A stretch of DNA of 64,000 nucleotides from Ga0077555 sp033764055 (GTDB lineage: Bacteria > Pseudomonadota > Alphaproteobacteria > Rhizobiales > Hyphomicrobiaceae): contig JANRJI010000050.1 in assembly GCA_033764055.1 (NCBI GenBank), positions 1-64,000 of the forward strand. The letters run 5' to 3'. Below, piece by piece: positions 42,182-50,960 of this stretch. Both the position numbers and the translations under genes were made by a program. Positions within the stretch are counted from its first letter, which is position 1, and every line of letters begins with the position of its first letter. Under the pieces are notes generated by a model. The model saw only the letters and a list, made by a program, of their open reading frames with translations. It had not been told where the DNA came from and did not search any database.

Positions 42182-43831
42182 ATGGCGGACAGGTTCGACT
42201 ATGTGATCGTGGGGGCGGGATCGGCGGGATGCATCCTGGCCAACCGGCTGACGGCCGACGGCAAGCACACCGTCTGCCTGCTCGAGGCGGGGCCGCCCGA
42301 CTGGAACCCCTACATCCACATCCCCGCCGGCTTCATCAAGACGCTGAACGACCCCAACGTGAACTGGATGTACGACACGGAGCCTTCGGAGTGGACGGGA
42401 GGCCGTCCGATCCCCGTGCCGCGCGGCAAGACGCTCGGCGGCTCGAGCTCGATCAACGGCCACATCTACAATCGCGGCCAGCGCATGGATTTCGACGGCT
42501 GGGCCCAGAACGGCAATCGCGGCTGGGGCTACTTCGACGTGCTGCCCTACTTCCGCCGGTGCGAGCAGAAGATCGGCGCGCCCGACGGCGATACCTTCCG
42601 CGGCCGCGACGGCAACCTCGCCGTGACCGACCTCGGCTACGACCATCCGCTCTGCGAGAAGTTCATCGAGGGCGCGGGGCAGATCGGCATCCCGCGCAAT
42701 CCCGACTACAACGGCGCCACCCAGGCGGGCCTCAACTACGTGCAGCGCACGGTGCACAAGCGCCGCCGCATGAGCACGGCGCGCGCCTTCCTGCGTCCTG
42801 CGAAATCACGGCCCAACCTGACCGTGCGCACCAACGCGCACGCGACGCGCGTCCTGCTCGAGGGCAAGCGTGCCATCGGCGTCGAGTACGCCAAGGGAGG
42901 CCGCGGCGGCCAGACGGTCGCCGTGCACGCCAACAAGGAGGTGATCGTCAGCGGCGGCGCCGTCAATTCGCCACAGCTCCTGCAGCTCTCGGGCATCGGG
43001 CCCGTCCCTCTGCTGCAGTCGCTCGGCATCGAGGTGAAGCACGCGCTGGCCGGCGTCGGCGAGAATTTGCGCGACCACTACGCCCCGCGCTTCAGCATGC
43101 GCGTCAAAGGCATCGAGACGCTCAACGAGCGCGCCACAGGACTTCGACTGGCGGGCGAGATCGTGAAATACCTCGCGGGTGGCAAGAGCATCGTCAACTT
43201 GAGCCCGTCGATGGTCTACGGCTTCTGGCACTCGGACCTCGCCGCCCGGGCGCTCGACCTGCAGTTCATCTTCACACCTGCGAGCTTCAAGCTCGGCCAG
43301 CACGGCGTATTCGACGATCATCCGGGCTTCACGGTCGCCTGCTGGCAGCACCGGCCGATCAGCAAGGGCTATGTGCGCACCAGGACGTCGGACCCCTTCC
43401 AGAAGCCAGCCATCCAGCCGAACTACCTCACCGAGGAGCTCGACCGGCAGACGACCATCAAGGCCATGAAGCTCGCCCGCCAGCTCATGACGACTCCGGC
43501 CATGCAGCCCTATCTGGACGGCGAGGAGTATCCGGGCGAGAAGGTGCAGACCGACGACGAGCTGCTCGATGCTGCCCGCAAGTGGGGCAACACCACCTAT
43601 CACCTCATGGGCACCTGCCGCATGGGCCCCGCCTCGGACCCGACGGCGGTGGTCGACGACGAGCTGCGCGTGCGCGGCCTGGAGCGCCTGCGGGTGATCG
43701 ACGCCTCGATCATGCCCGCCATGCTGTCGGCCAACCTCAATGCGGCGACCATGATGATCGCCGAGAAGGGCTCGGACATGGTGCTCGGCAAGGCCGCGCT
43801 CGAGCCGATCATCGTACCGGAGGTCGCCTGA
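42182..43831 (+). CDS. GMC family FAD-dependent oxidoreductase (alcohol/choline dehydrogenase-like)
   Basis: A 549-residue GMC flavoprotein. The N-terminal FAD fold is YVIVGAGSAGCILANRL; GMC signatures are PRGKTLGGSSSINGHIYN and GGAVNSPQLLQLSGIGP; the active-site His pair is in TTYHLMGTCRMGP and the C-terminal SANLNAATMMIAEKGSD. The family oxidises primary alcohols such as choline or long-chain and polyether alcohols to aldehydes, passing electrons to the respiratory chain or another acceptor. GGGCGAGG lies before the ATG at 42182. The pairing with the divergent ThDP enzyme suggests a pathway in which the alcohol product is further processed. The substrate is unknown. Confidence 0.92.
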   Translation: MADRFDYVIVGAGSAGCILANRLTADGKHTVCLLEAGPPDWNPYIHIPAGFIKTLNDPNVNWMYDTEPSEWTGGRPIPVPRGKTLGGSSSINGHIYNRGQRMDFDGWAQNGNRGWGYFDVLPYFRRCEQKIGAPDGDTFRGRDGNLAVTDLGYDHPLCEKFIEGAGQIGIPRNPDYNGATQAGLNYVQRTVHKRRRMSTARAFLRPAKSRPNLTVRTNAHATRVLLEGKRAIGVEYAKGGRGGQTVAVHANKEVIVSGGAVNSPQLLQLSGIGPVPLLQSLGIEVKHALAGVGENLRDHYAPRFSMRVKGIETLNERATGLRLAGEIVKYLAGGKSIVNLSPSMVYGFWHSDLAARALDLQFIFTPASFKLGQHGVFDDHPGFTVACWQHRPISKGYVRTRTSDPFQKPAIQPNYLTEELDRQTTIKAMKLARQLMTTPAMQPYLDGEEYPGEKVQTDDELLDAARKWGNTTYHLMGTCRMGPASDPTAVVDDELRVRGLERLRVIDASIMPAMLSANLNAATMMIAEKGSDMVLGKAALEPIIVPEVA

Positions 43832-43996
43832 AACGACCGCTCGGACCCGTCGTCCCTCCCGGAACAGCCGGCCACACTCCAAGGATCGGCTGTTCACGGT
43901 TTCGACACTGCGCGTTGCGTTAACGAGGCGAACCGGCTATCCAATTGTCCTGGAGCGTGTGGACATACTGCACGCACATGGCTGAAAGGCTCGACC

Positions 43997-44389
43997 ATGC
44001 GGAACGTCGTACCAGCAATCATGGCACTGGGTTTCGCCACAGCAAGCGCCATCGCATCAACCTCGGCAATTGCCCAGACCGCCACGCCAGAGGCCGTCGG
44101 CGTCGCCGCAACAGCCACCCAGATTGCCACGGTCGGCCCTCCAATGCACGGAGTGGCCTCCTCGGTCGAGCACACATCTGCGGCCGCGAGCGTGACCACG
44201 ACGGCTGGGGCTGGCAGCGTTGTGCGCACACCCAGGTCCGCCGAGGATCGATCATCGGCGACGCCGGTCAAAGCGCCGACCCAGCGGGCGGCCGAGGTCA
44301 GGATCGAGCGGAGCTACAGGGCCACGCCTCGTCAGAGCTATGGCTCGGGCAGCCGCGATATCGGCCGGTTCTGGCCACCCGTGTTCTGA
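43997..44389 (+). CDS. Secreted protein of unknown function
   Basis: A 130-residue protein with a signal peptide (VVPAIMALGFATASAIASTS, cut before QTATPEA). The mature chain is Ala/Thr/Ser/Val-rich and probably disordered, with an Arg-rich patch near the C-terminus (RIERSYRATPRQSYGSGSRD). No known domain is visible. AAAGG precedes the ATG. It lies between the GMC gene and the convergent outer-membrane protein gene. Confidence 0.65.
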   Translation: MRNVVPAIMALGFATASAIASTSAIAQTATPEAVGVAATATQIATVGPPMHGVASSVEHTSAAASVTTTAGAGSVVRTPRSAEDRSSATPVKAPTQRAAEVRIERSYRATPRQSYGSGSRDIGRFWPPVF

Positions 44390-44544
44390 CCTGGAGCCAA
44401 GTGTCGCCCCCACCTGATGCGATGCCCAAGCTTTGGAAATGCCAGAAGCCCGGCGCTGATCACAGCGGCCGGGCTTCGATCTTGACGGGATTATTTCTGA
44501 CAGCGTGCAGGCTGGCCGCCGCCGGGCGGCGACCAGCATACCGC

Positions 44545-46632
44545 CTACTTCAGGGTGTCCCGATAGTCGGCATCACCGCGGTGCCCGAAGCGGTAGGTCA
44601 GGCCCGCCCGCAGCACGCTTCCGGTCGTGTCGATATCCGCTGTCACCCGCGAACCAGCCAGATTCCCGACCTCGAAGATCTTCGAGCCGAGGTCGTAGTA
44701 AAGATACTCGGCAGAGGCCGACCAGCGGTCGTTGAAGGCGAACTCAGCACCGCCGCCGAGCACCCAGCCGGTCTGCGTGTGGGTCTGGCGATCGAGCGAG
44801 CCCGGCACATTGACGAAGCGCGGCGGATTGGGGTCAAGGGCCAAGTTGAAGCTCGCGTTGGACGTCACTTCACCAAAAGCCAGACCACCGCGAGCATAGA
44901 CCAGTGCCCGCTCCCAGGCCCAGCCGACGCGGCCGGTGAGGAAGGCCAGGTTCTCAACCCGGGACTTGCAGGTCAGGAACACACTGCGCGACACCGGGTC
45001 GGCATCAGGGCAGGACTGTCCGCCCCGCGCCTCGCCGAAGCTGTAGTCGCCAGCGATGCCGACCACGATGTGGCCGAGCTGATGGTCGTAGCCGATCTGG
45101 CCGCCGTAGAGATAACCGGAGAAATCGGGGTTCGTGGTGGCGTCGGGAAGGGCCGCGCCATCACGGATCCACTGCCAGTCGCCGGACCCCCAGGTGCCAC
45201 CGGACACGAGGCCGGCGTGCAACCCCGTCCAGTTGTATGCGGCGGGCTTGCTGGATCCACCGCCATCCTTCAGGCCGCCCTCGGGCTCAGCCTGCGGCTG
45301 GAATTGATACCGGAGCCCGGCATTCAGGGTCAGGCTCTCCAGGTTCTCTCCGGCCCGGTAGTCGACACGAGCGTAGCCGACCCAGCCAGTGTCGACCAGA
45401 ACTCCGGCCATGCCGAGACCAATGTGACCGTATGTGCCGACGCGCGTCGCGCTGATCGTGCCGATTCCTGTCCGCCCATTGGCGACAGTTCCCGACCAGG
45501 GCGGGGTTTCCAAGAGATGGCTCCCCTCGAAGCTGGCGCGTGCATTGCCGGCAAACTCGTGGAAGATGCTGGCGACCACGAAGGGCTGCAGGGCCAGCTT
45601 GCCATTGACGATCGTGTGCCCGAGACGCAAGGAGGCGCGACCGACGGAGCTGTGCACATCGTTGATGCTGAGCCGTGACGGTGGGCTCAGCGAAGAGTTG
45701 AACGGATCGCGAGCGAAGGTCCCGGCGACGGACAGATCGTCGATCTCCGCCACGGACCAGACGCCGCCGACCGATGGCTCGAGGAACCAGCGGTTCTGCA
45801 TATCCAGGCGATAGGCGACATTGAACAGGAATGCCGTGCTGCGGGCGTAATGATCCTGATTGCGCGCCGCAAGATCGGGGTCGTTGATCTGGCTGTTGAT
45901 GAAGTCCCAGCGGACCTGCGCATCCACAGTCAACGGCCCACTGTAGATCGACGCATAGATGCCCGCGAATGGGATGTCCGTATCCGCCTCGTACTGGCCG
46001 GGCGTGATCTGGAATTGGGGGGCGACGCCAGCGATCGGCGTCGAGGCCGGCGTCTTGTCCTTGGTCGTGACACTCGTATAGCCGCCGGTCAGGCCGAGAT
46101 GGAAATTGGCGCCTCCAAGGATATTATGCTTGGCCAGATCGAAGCCGAACTGATGGGCGATGAAATCCTGGCTGGTCTTCGTCTCGCACTTGACCTGCCC
46201 GGACGTGATCAGAGCCGGCGCGATCGGATTGCCCGCCCCGTCGGTGACGAGGAATGAGCTGAGGCTGGCGGTGCTCCTGCCCTCGATATCGACCGAGCCG
46301 CCGACGACACGGCTCCACGAGCCCGCGCCCTGCTGGTTCGCCTTCGGATTGGAAGGACTACCAACGAAAGCCGTCGACTGGGCGAGCGCGCCCAAATGGA
46401 CGGTATTCATGGTGGTGACGATCGAATTGACGATGCTCGCCTTGGCGAAAGCGGAGCCGAATGCGATCTCTCGCGCATTCACGCCTGGAATATCCGTCGT
46501 GCACTGCGCGAATGCCGAAGGTCCGGTCGCGGCCGCGGCGACGACACCGAGAGATATCGCCTTCACGGCCCGCGAAAGCCTCGGTGCCCTCGGCTTCGCT
46601 CTATCGGCTTTAATGCTCCAAGCGTTAGTCAT
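44545..46632 (-). CDS. Outer-membrane protein with two tandem beta-barrel domains
   Basis: A 695-residue protein with a signal peptide (about 20-42, ending SAFAQ). Residues about 95-440 read as an autotransporter-type barrel: alternating amphipathic strands such as FAGIYASIYSGPLTVDAQVR, ending at a canonical C-terminal strand LTLNAGLRYQF. After a Gly/Glu/Pro linker (QPQAEPEGGLKDGGG), about 460-690 form an Omp25/31-like porin barrel: YNWTGLHAGLVSGGTWG, GYLYGGQIGYDHQLGHIVVG and the closing VLRAGLTYRFGHRG. Two barrel types in one chain is unusual. The N-terminal passenger is short (about 50 residues). The ATG at 46632 is used rather than 46764. It is divergent from the oligopeptide-type ABC genes. 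Confidence 0.8.
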   Translation of the reverse strand: MTNAWSIKADRAKPRAPRLSRAVKAISLGVVAAAATGPSAFAQCTTDIPGVNAREIAFGSAFAKASIVNSIVTTMNTVHLGALAQSTAFVGSPSNPKANQQGAGSWSRVVGGSVDIEGRSTASLSSFLVTDGAGNPIAPALITSGQVKCETKTSQDFIAHQFGFDLAKHNILGGANFHLGLTGGYTSVTTKDKTPASTPIAGVAPQFQITPGQYEADTDIPFAGIYASIYSGPLTVDAQVRWDFINSQINDPDLAARNQDHYARSTAFLFNVAYRLDMQNRWFLEPSVGGVWSVAEIDDLSVAGTFARDPFNSSLSPPSRLSINDVHSSVGRASLRLGHTIVNGKLALQPFVVASIFHEFAGNARASFEGSHLLETPPWSGTVANGRTGIGTISATRVGTYGHIGLGMAGVLVDTGWVGYARVDYRAGENLESLTLNAGLRYQFQPQAEPEGGLKDGGGSSKPAAYNWTGLHAGLVSGGTWGSGDWQWIRDGAALPDATTNPDFSGYLYGGQIGYDHQLGHIVVGIAGDYSFGEARGGQSCPDADPVSRSVFLTCKSRVENLAFLTGRVGWAWERALVYARGGLAFGEVTSNASFNLALDPNPPRFVNVPGSLDRQTHTQTGWVLGGGAEFAFNDRWSASAEYLYYDLGSKIFEVGNLAGSRVTADIDTTGSVLRAGLTYRFGHRGDADYRDTLK

Positions 46633-47109
46633 TCGACTGCCCCCGCGCAGTGATGCAATCACCATCTGCGTGGAGAAAGCTGTGATTCGCCTCCGGGAGT
46701 CCACATCCGCAGGCCGCTGAGTGCCCGGCCGGCGGCCGAGGAGCGAGGTCTGGATCGGCAGCATTGCTTTTCTGCCACAGATTTGGCCGCTTGGCAGGGC
46801 GCGATCGGTGCATGCGCAATTCTACCGACCGCTGCGATGCCGCCGACTTGGCGCCACCAAACCCGCTCAATTTGATGGCGCCTCGCGCGATGAAGCGGCG
46901 CGTGTCCGGCCTCAATCACATTGACCGGGCTGCGCCCCGCTGATTTTATGCCCAATGCTCGCCGCGAGAGCCTGACGCGCCAGCCGTGCCCGGGCCACGG
47001 GTGATCCAGGCCGGATGGGGCCTGCGGTCACACCTCAAGAGATCTCGCGGAGAGCGCGGGTGGGTTGGCACTAATCCGAGCCCCGAAGGGGCCGCCAGGG
47101 AGAGCCGAG
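46633..47109. other. Intergenic region between two divergent genes
   Basis: About 480 bases separating the starts of the double-barrel protein and the peptide-binding protein; it must hold both promoters. GC content drops somewhat at 46750-46920. I see no gene and no confident promoter motif. Confidence 0.4.
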
Positions 47110-48900
47110 ATGGACGACAACAAGCTCCGGAAGATGATCGGTGACGTCAAGCACGGGCGCATGTCCCGGCGCGCATTCATCGGGCGGATGGCCGCCGTCG
47201 GCCTCACCGCCCCTCTCGCCAGCCAGCTTCTCGCTTTCGGTGGCGTCGCGATGGCGCAATCGACGTTCAAGTACGCACCGACCAAGCGCGGTGGTGGTGG
47301 CGCCCTGAAGTCGCTGCTCTGGCAGGCCCCGACGCTGCTCAACCCGCACTTCGCTGTCGGCACCAAGGATCAGCTCGCCGCCCGCATTTTCTACGAGCCG
47401 CTCGCCAACTGGGATCCCGACGGCAATCTCGTGCCGATCCTTGCGGCAGAGATCCCGAGCCGCGAGAACGGCGGCCTCGCCGCCGACGGCCTGTCCGTCG
47501 TCTGGAAGCTGAAGAAGGACGTGACCTGGCACGACGGCAAGCCCTTTACGGCCGATGATTGCGTCTTCAACTGGGAGTTCTCGCGCGATCCGGGAACCGG
47601 CGCGACCACGTCGGGCAGCTACAAGGACGTCAAGGTCGAGAAGGTCGACAGCCACACCATAAAGATCATCTTCGCCAAGCCGACGCCGTTTTGGGCCGAC
47701 GCTTTCGTCAGCTCCAGAGGCATGATCATTCCGAAGCACCTCTACGAGTCCTACATCGGAGCCAAGTCGCGCGAGGCGCCGACCAACCTGACGCCGGTCG
47801 GGACGGGCCCTTACAAGTTCGTGGACTTCAAGCCCGGCGACATCGTGCGCGGTGCGCTCAACGACAAGTACCACATGCCGAACCGGCCGCACTTCGATAC
47901 CATCGAGCTGAAGGGCGGCGGCGACGCCGTGTCGGCGGCGCGCGCCGTGCTCCAGACGGGCGAGTTCGACCACGCCTGGAACCTTCAGGTAGAGGACGAG
48001 GTGCTGCTCAAGCTCGAGCAGGGCGGCAAGGGCAAGGTCGTCATCACCGAGGGCGGCAACATCGAGATGATCCTGCTCAACAACACCGACCCCTGGACGG
48101 AGGTCGATGGCGAGCGCTCGAGCATCAAAACCAAGCACCCCTTCCTCACCGATCCGGCCGTACGCCAGGCGATGGCACTGCTGGTCGACCGTGACTCGGT
48201 GCAGAAGTTCATCTACGGGCGGACCGGCACCGCGACGGCCAACTTCGTCAACAACCCGAAGAAGTACCGCTCGCCCAACACCAAGTACGAGTTCAACATC
48301 GAGAAGGCCTCGAAGCTGCTCGAGGATGCGGGCTGGAAGAAGGGCTCGGACGGCATCCGCGAGAAGGGCGGCAAGAAGCTCAAGCTCGTCTACCAGACCT
48401 CGATCAATCAGCCGCGACAGAAAAACCAGGCGATCGTCAAGCAGGCTTGCCAGAAGGCCGGCATCGACGTCGAGCTGAAGTCCGTCACGGCGTCGGTGTT
48501 CTTCTCGTCGGACGTGGCCAATCCGGACACGTTCACGAAGTTCTATACCGACATCGAGATGTACACGACGACCATGCCCCAGCCGGACCCCGAGGTGTTC
48601 CTCAATCAGTTCCGGTCGACGGAGGTGGCGACCAAGGATAACAAGTGGCAAGGCCGCAACATCTCGCGCTGGCGGAACGAGGAGTACGACAAGACCTACG
48701 TGGCGATGCAGAGCGAGCTCGATCCCGTCAAGCGGGCGGCGTTGATCATCAAATGCAACGATCTGATCGTCACGAACCAGGCCACGATTCCCGTCGTGTC
48801 GCGCCCTGGCGTGGCGGCGGTCGCCAACACGCTCGCGCACTACATCAGCGGCTGGGACGTCGAGAACAGCTTCGTCCACGAATGGCACCGCAAGGCTTGA
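47110..48900 (+). CDS. ABC transporter substrate-binding protein, oligopeptide type (Tat-exported)
   Basis: A 596-residue family-5 solute-binding protein. The N-terminus carries a twin-arginine signal (SRRAFIGRMAAVGLTAPLA, cut near AMAQ), so export is by the Tat system. Family landmarks: LNPHFAVGTKDQLAARIFYE, VWKLKKDVTWHDGKPFTADD, PVGTGPYKFVDF and the late QAMALLVDRDSV. It should bind peptides or a similar organic ligand. AGGGAGAG precedes the ATG at 47110. The two permease genes follow on the same strand; no ATPase gene is linked. Confidence 0.92.
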   Translation: MDDNKLRKMIGDVKHGRMSRRAFIGRMAAVGLTAPLASQLLAFGGVAMAQSTFKYAPTKRGGGGALKSLLWQAPTLLNPHFAVGTKDQLAARIFYEPLANWDPDGNLVPILAAEIPSRENGGLAADGLSVVWKLKKDVTWHDGKPFTADDCVFNWEFSRDPGTGATTSGSYKDVKVEKVDSHTIKIIFAKPTPFWADAFVSSRGMIIPKHLYESYIGAKSREAPTNLTPVGTGPYKFVDFKPGDIVRGALNDKYHMPNRPHFDTIELKGGGDAVSAARAVLQTGEFDHAWNLQVEDEVLLKLEQGGKGKVVITEGGNIEMILLNNTDPWTEVDGERSSIKTKHPFLTDPAVRQAMALLVDRDSVQKFIYGRTGTATANFVNNPKKYRSPNTKYEFNIEKASKLLEDAGWKKGSDGIREKGGKKLKLVYQTSINQPRQKNQAIVKQACQKAGIDVELKSVTASVFFSSDVANPDTFTKFYTDIEMYTTTMPQPDPEVFLNQFRSTEVATKDNKWQGRNISRWRNEEYDKTYVAMQSELDPVKRAALIIKCNDLIVTNQATIPVVSRPGVAAVANTLAHYISGWDVENSFVHEWHRKA

Positions 48901-48944
48901 CGTGGCACCTCGATCCACGGCTTCGGCCATGAGGACGGCGCAAC

Positions 48945-49904
48945 ATGGGTAGCTATCTGCTCAGGCGCCTCCTCATTGCGATACCGAGCCTGCTCGGCAT
49001 CAGCGTCGTGTTGTTCACGGTGCTGGCGCTGGCGCCGGGCGATCCGTTCGGCGAGCTCGCCACCAATCCGAACGTGCCGCCAGAGGTGCAGGCGCAATTG
49101 CGCAAGAACTTCGGTCTCGACGATCCGGTGTTCGTCAGGTACGCGCGCTGGCTCCTCGCCATGCTCCAGGGCGACTGGGGCTACTCGTTCGTGAGCCGCG
49201 TCAACGTGGACACGCTGATTCTCCAGCGTCTTCCGACGACGTTGCTGGTGATCGGATCGTCGCAAATCCTGTCGCTGCTGGTGGCGCTCCCGGTCGGCAT
49301 CTACGCGGCGACGCGGCCCTACTCGATCTTCGACCAGATCGCCAACACGCTCGCCTTCGTGGGCTTCTCCCTGCCGACGTTCTTCACCGGGCTTCTGTTC
49401 ATCCTCGTGTTCTCGATCTGGCTCGGCTGGCTGCCGTTCGTCTACCGGGCGGACATCGCGGCGACAGGATGGGAATACTACTGGCTGCACCTGAAGCAGC
49501 TGATCATGCCCGTCACGGTGCTCGGGCTGTTCCAGGCGGCCTTGCTGGTGCGCTACGTGCGATCGTCCGTGCTCGACGTCATCCGGCTCGACTACGTGAC
49601 GACGGCACGCTCGAAGGGTCTCGCCGAGCGCGTGGTGATCCTGAAGCACGTGGTTCGAAATGCGTTGATCCCGGTGGTCACGCTGGTCGCGCTGCAGCTG
49701 CCGGCGGTGTTCGGCGGCGCCATCGTGACGGAGCAGATCTTCCGCGTTCCCGGCATTGGCTCGCTGCTGATCTCGGCGATGCTCGCCAACGACACACCCG
49801 TCATCATGGGCGTGACTTTCGTCTCCGCCTGTCTCGTCGTCCTCTTCAACCTGATCGCCGATATCCTTTATGGCTGGCTCGACCCACGCATCACCTACCG
49901 TTGA
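48945..49904 (+). CDS. ABC transporter permease (DppB/OppB-like)
   Basis: A 319-residue inner-membrane permease with six membrane segments. The N-terminus LLRRLLIAIPSLLGISVVLF and the segment DPFGELATNPNVPPEVQ are typical of the DppB family. The cytoplasmic EAA-like loop is DYVTTARSKGLAERVVILKH followed by RNALIPVVTL, which should contact the ATPases. It lies 44 bases after the binding-protein gene and overlaps the next permease gene by 35 bases. Confidence 0.93.
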   Translation: MGSYLLRRLLIAIPSLLGISVVLFTVLALAPGDPFGELATNPNVPPEVQAQLRKNFGLDDPVFVRYARWLLAMLQGDWGYSFVSRVNVDTLILQRLPTTLLVIGSSQILSLLVALPVGIYAATRPYSIFDQIANTLAFVGFSLPTFFTGLLFILVFSIWLGWLPFVYRADIAATGWEYYWLHLKQLIMPVTVLGLFQAALLVRYVRSSVLDVIRLDYVTTARSKGLAERVVILKHVVRNALIPVVTLVALQLPAVFGGAIVTEQIFRVPGIGSLLISAMLANDTPVIMGVTFVSACLVVLFNLIADILYGWLDPRITYR

Positions 49905-50811
49905 GGCGGGCGCGCCGGCGCCGCTCCGCGAGCCCGTGTTCTCGCCGTGGCGCGAGGCATGGCGGCGCTTCAAGCGTCATCGCATGGCCGTGGTCAGCAT
50001 GGTCATGCTGGCGGTCATGATCCTCGCCATCTTGGCCGGGCCGTACCTGTGGAATGTGCCGATCGACGAGATCGACTTCACGGCGAGACTGGCCAGACCG
50101 TCGTGGGAGCATCCGTTCGGCACCGACGATCTCGGCCAGGATCTGCTGGCCCGCATGCTCTACGGCGGGAGGATCTCGCTGGCGGTCGGCCTCGCGGCGA
50201 TGACGGTGGCCGTATTCGTCGGCATCCTGATCGGCGCCATCGCCGGCATGTCGCGCGGGTGGGTCGACGGCTTCCTGATGTGGCTGACCGACCTCTTCCT
50301 GTCCCTGCCGGCGCTGCCGCTGCTCCTGCTGATGATCTATCTGTTCCGGGACAAGCTCAAGGCAGTGCTGGGGCCGGAGGGTGGCGTTTTCGTCCTCATC
50401 GTCATCATCATCGGCGGGTTGCGATGGATGCAGGTGGCGCGCCTCGTGCGGGCGCAGTTCCTGTCGCTGCGCGAGAAGGAGTTCGTCGAGGCCGCCCGGG
50501 CTCTCGGCGCATCGCGCATGCGCCAGGTGGTGCGCCACATCCTGCCGAATGCGCTCGGGCCAGTGATCGTCGCCGGAACCATCGACGTGGCAGTGGCCAT
50601 CATCCTCGAGTCGACGCTGTCCTTCCTCGGACTGGGCTTTCCACCTGATATCCCGACCTGGGGCCGCCTGCTGTTCGATGCCAAGGACCACCTCGACATC
50701 GCGCCTCATTGGGCGCTGTTCCCCGGCGCGGCTATTTTTCTCGCCGTTTTGACGATCAACTTCATCGGTGACGGGCTGCGCGACGCGCTCGATCCGCGAA
50801 AGGTGATGTAG
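49870..50811 (+). CDS. ABC transporter permease (DppC/OppC-like)
   Basis: A 313-residue permease with an N-terminal cytoplasmic arm (SPWREAWRRFKRHRMAVVSM) followed by a first membrane segment and the periplasmic loop WEHPFGTDDLGQDLLARMLY, both hallmarks of DppC. The EAA loop is EFVEAARALGASRMRQVVRH, then ILPNALGPVIV. The ATG at 49870 lies inside the end of the upstream permease gene (35-base overlap), so they are coupled. About 150 bases separate it from the liv binding-protein gene. The dppD/dppF-like ATPase genes are missing. Confidence 0.93.
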   Translation: MAGSTHASPTVEAGAPAPLREPVFSPWREAWRRFKRHRMAVVSMVMLAVMILAILAGPYLWNVPIDEIDFTARLARPSWEHPFGTDDLGQDLLARMLYGGRISLAVGLAAMTVAVFVGILIGAIAGMSRGWVDGFLMWLTDLFLSLPALPLLLLMIYLFRDKLKAVLGPEGGVFVLIVIIIGGLRWMQVARLVRAQFLSLREKEFVEAARALGASRMRQVVRHILPNALGPVIVAGTIDVAVAIILESTLSFLGLGFPPDIPTWGRLLFDAKDHLDIAPHWALFPGAAIFLAVLTINFIGDGLRDALDPRKVM

Positions 50812-50960
50812 CAGCGCGGCTCTGCGGCGGGAAATTAGCTGGCATAGGTTGACGGCGCGCCGCTGCGTCTCGCAATGTGGCGCCAACAAGAAGCATTCGG
50901 CACGAACTCGAGGTGGCTCGAGCAACGCACGCCGCAAACGACAGTGGGAGGAGACGACGC

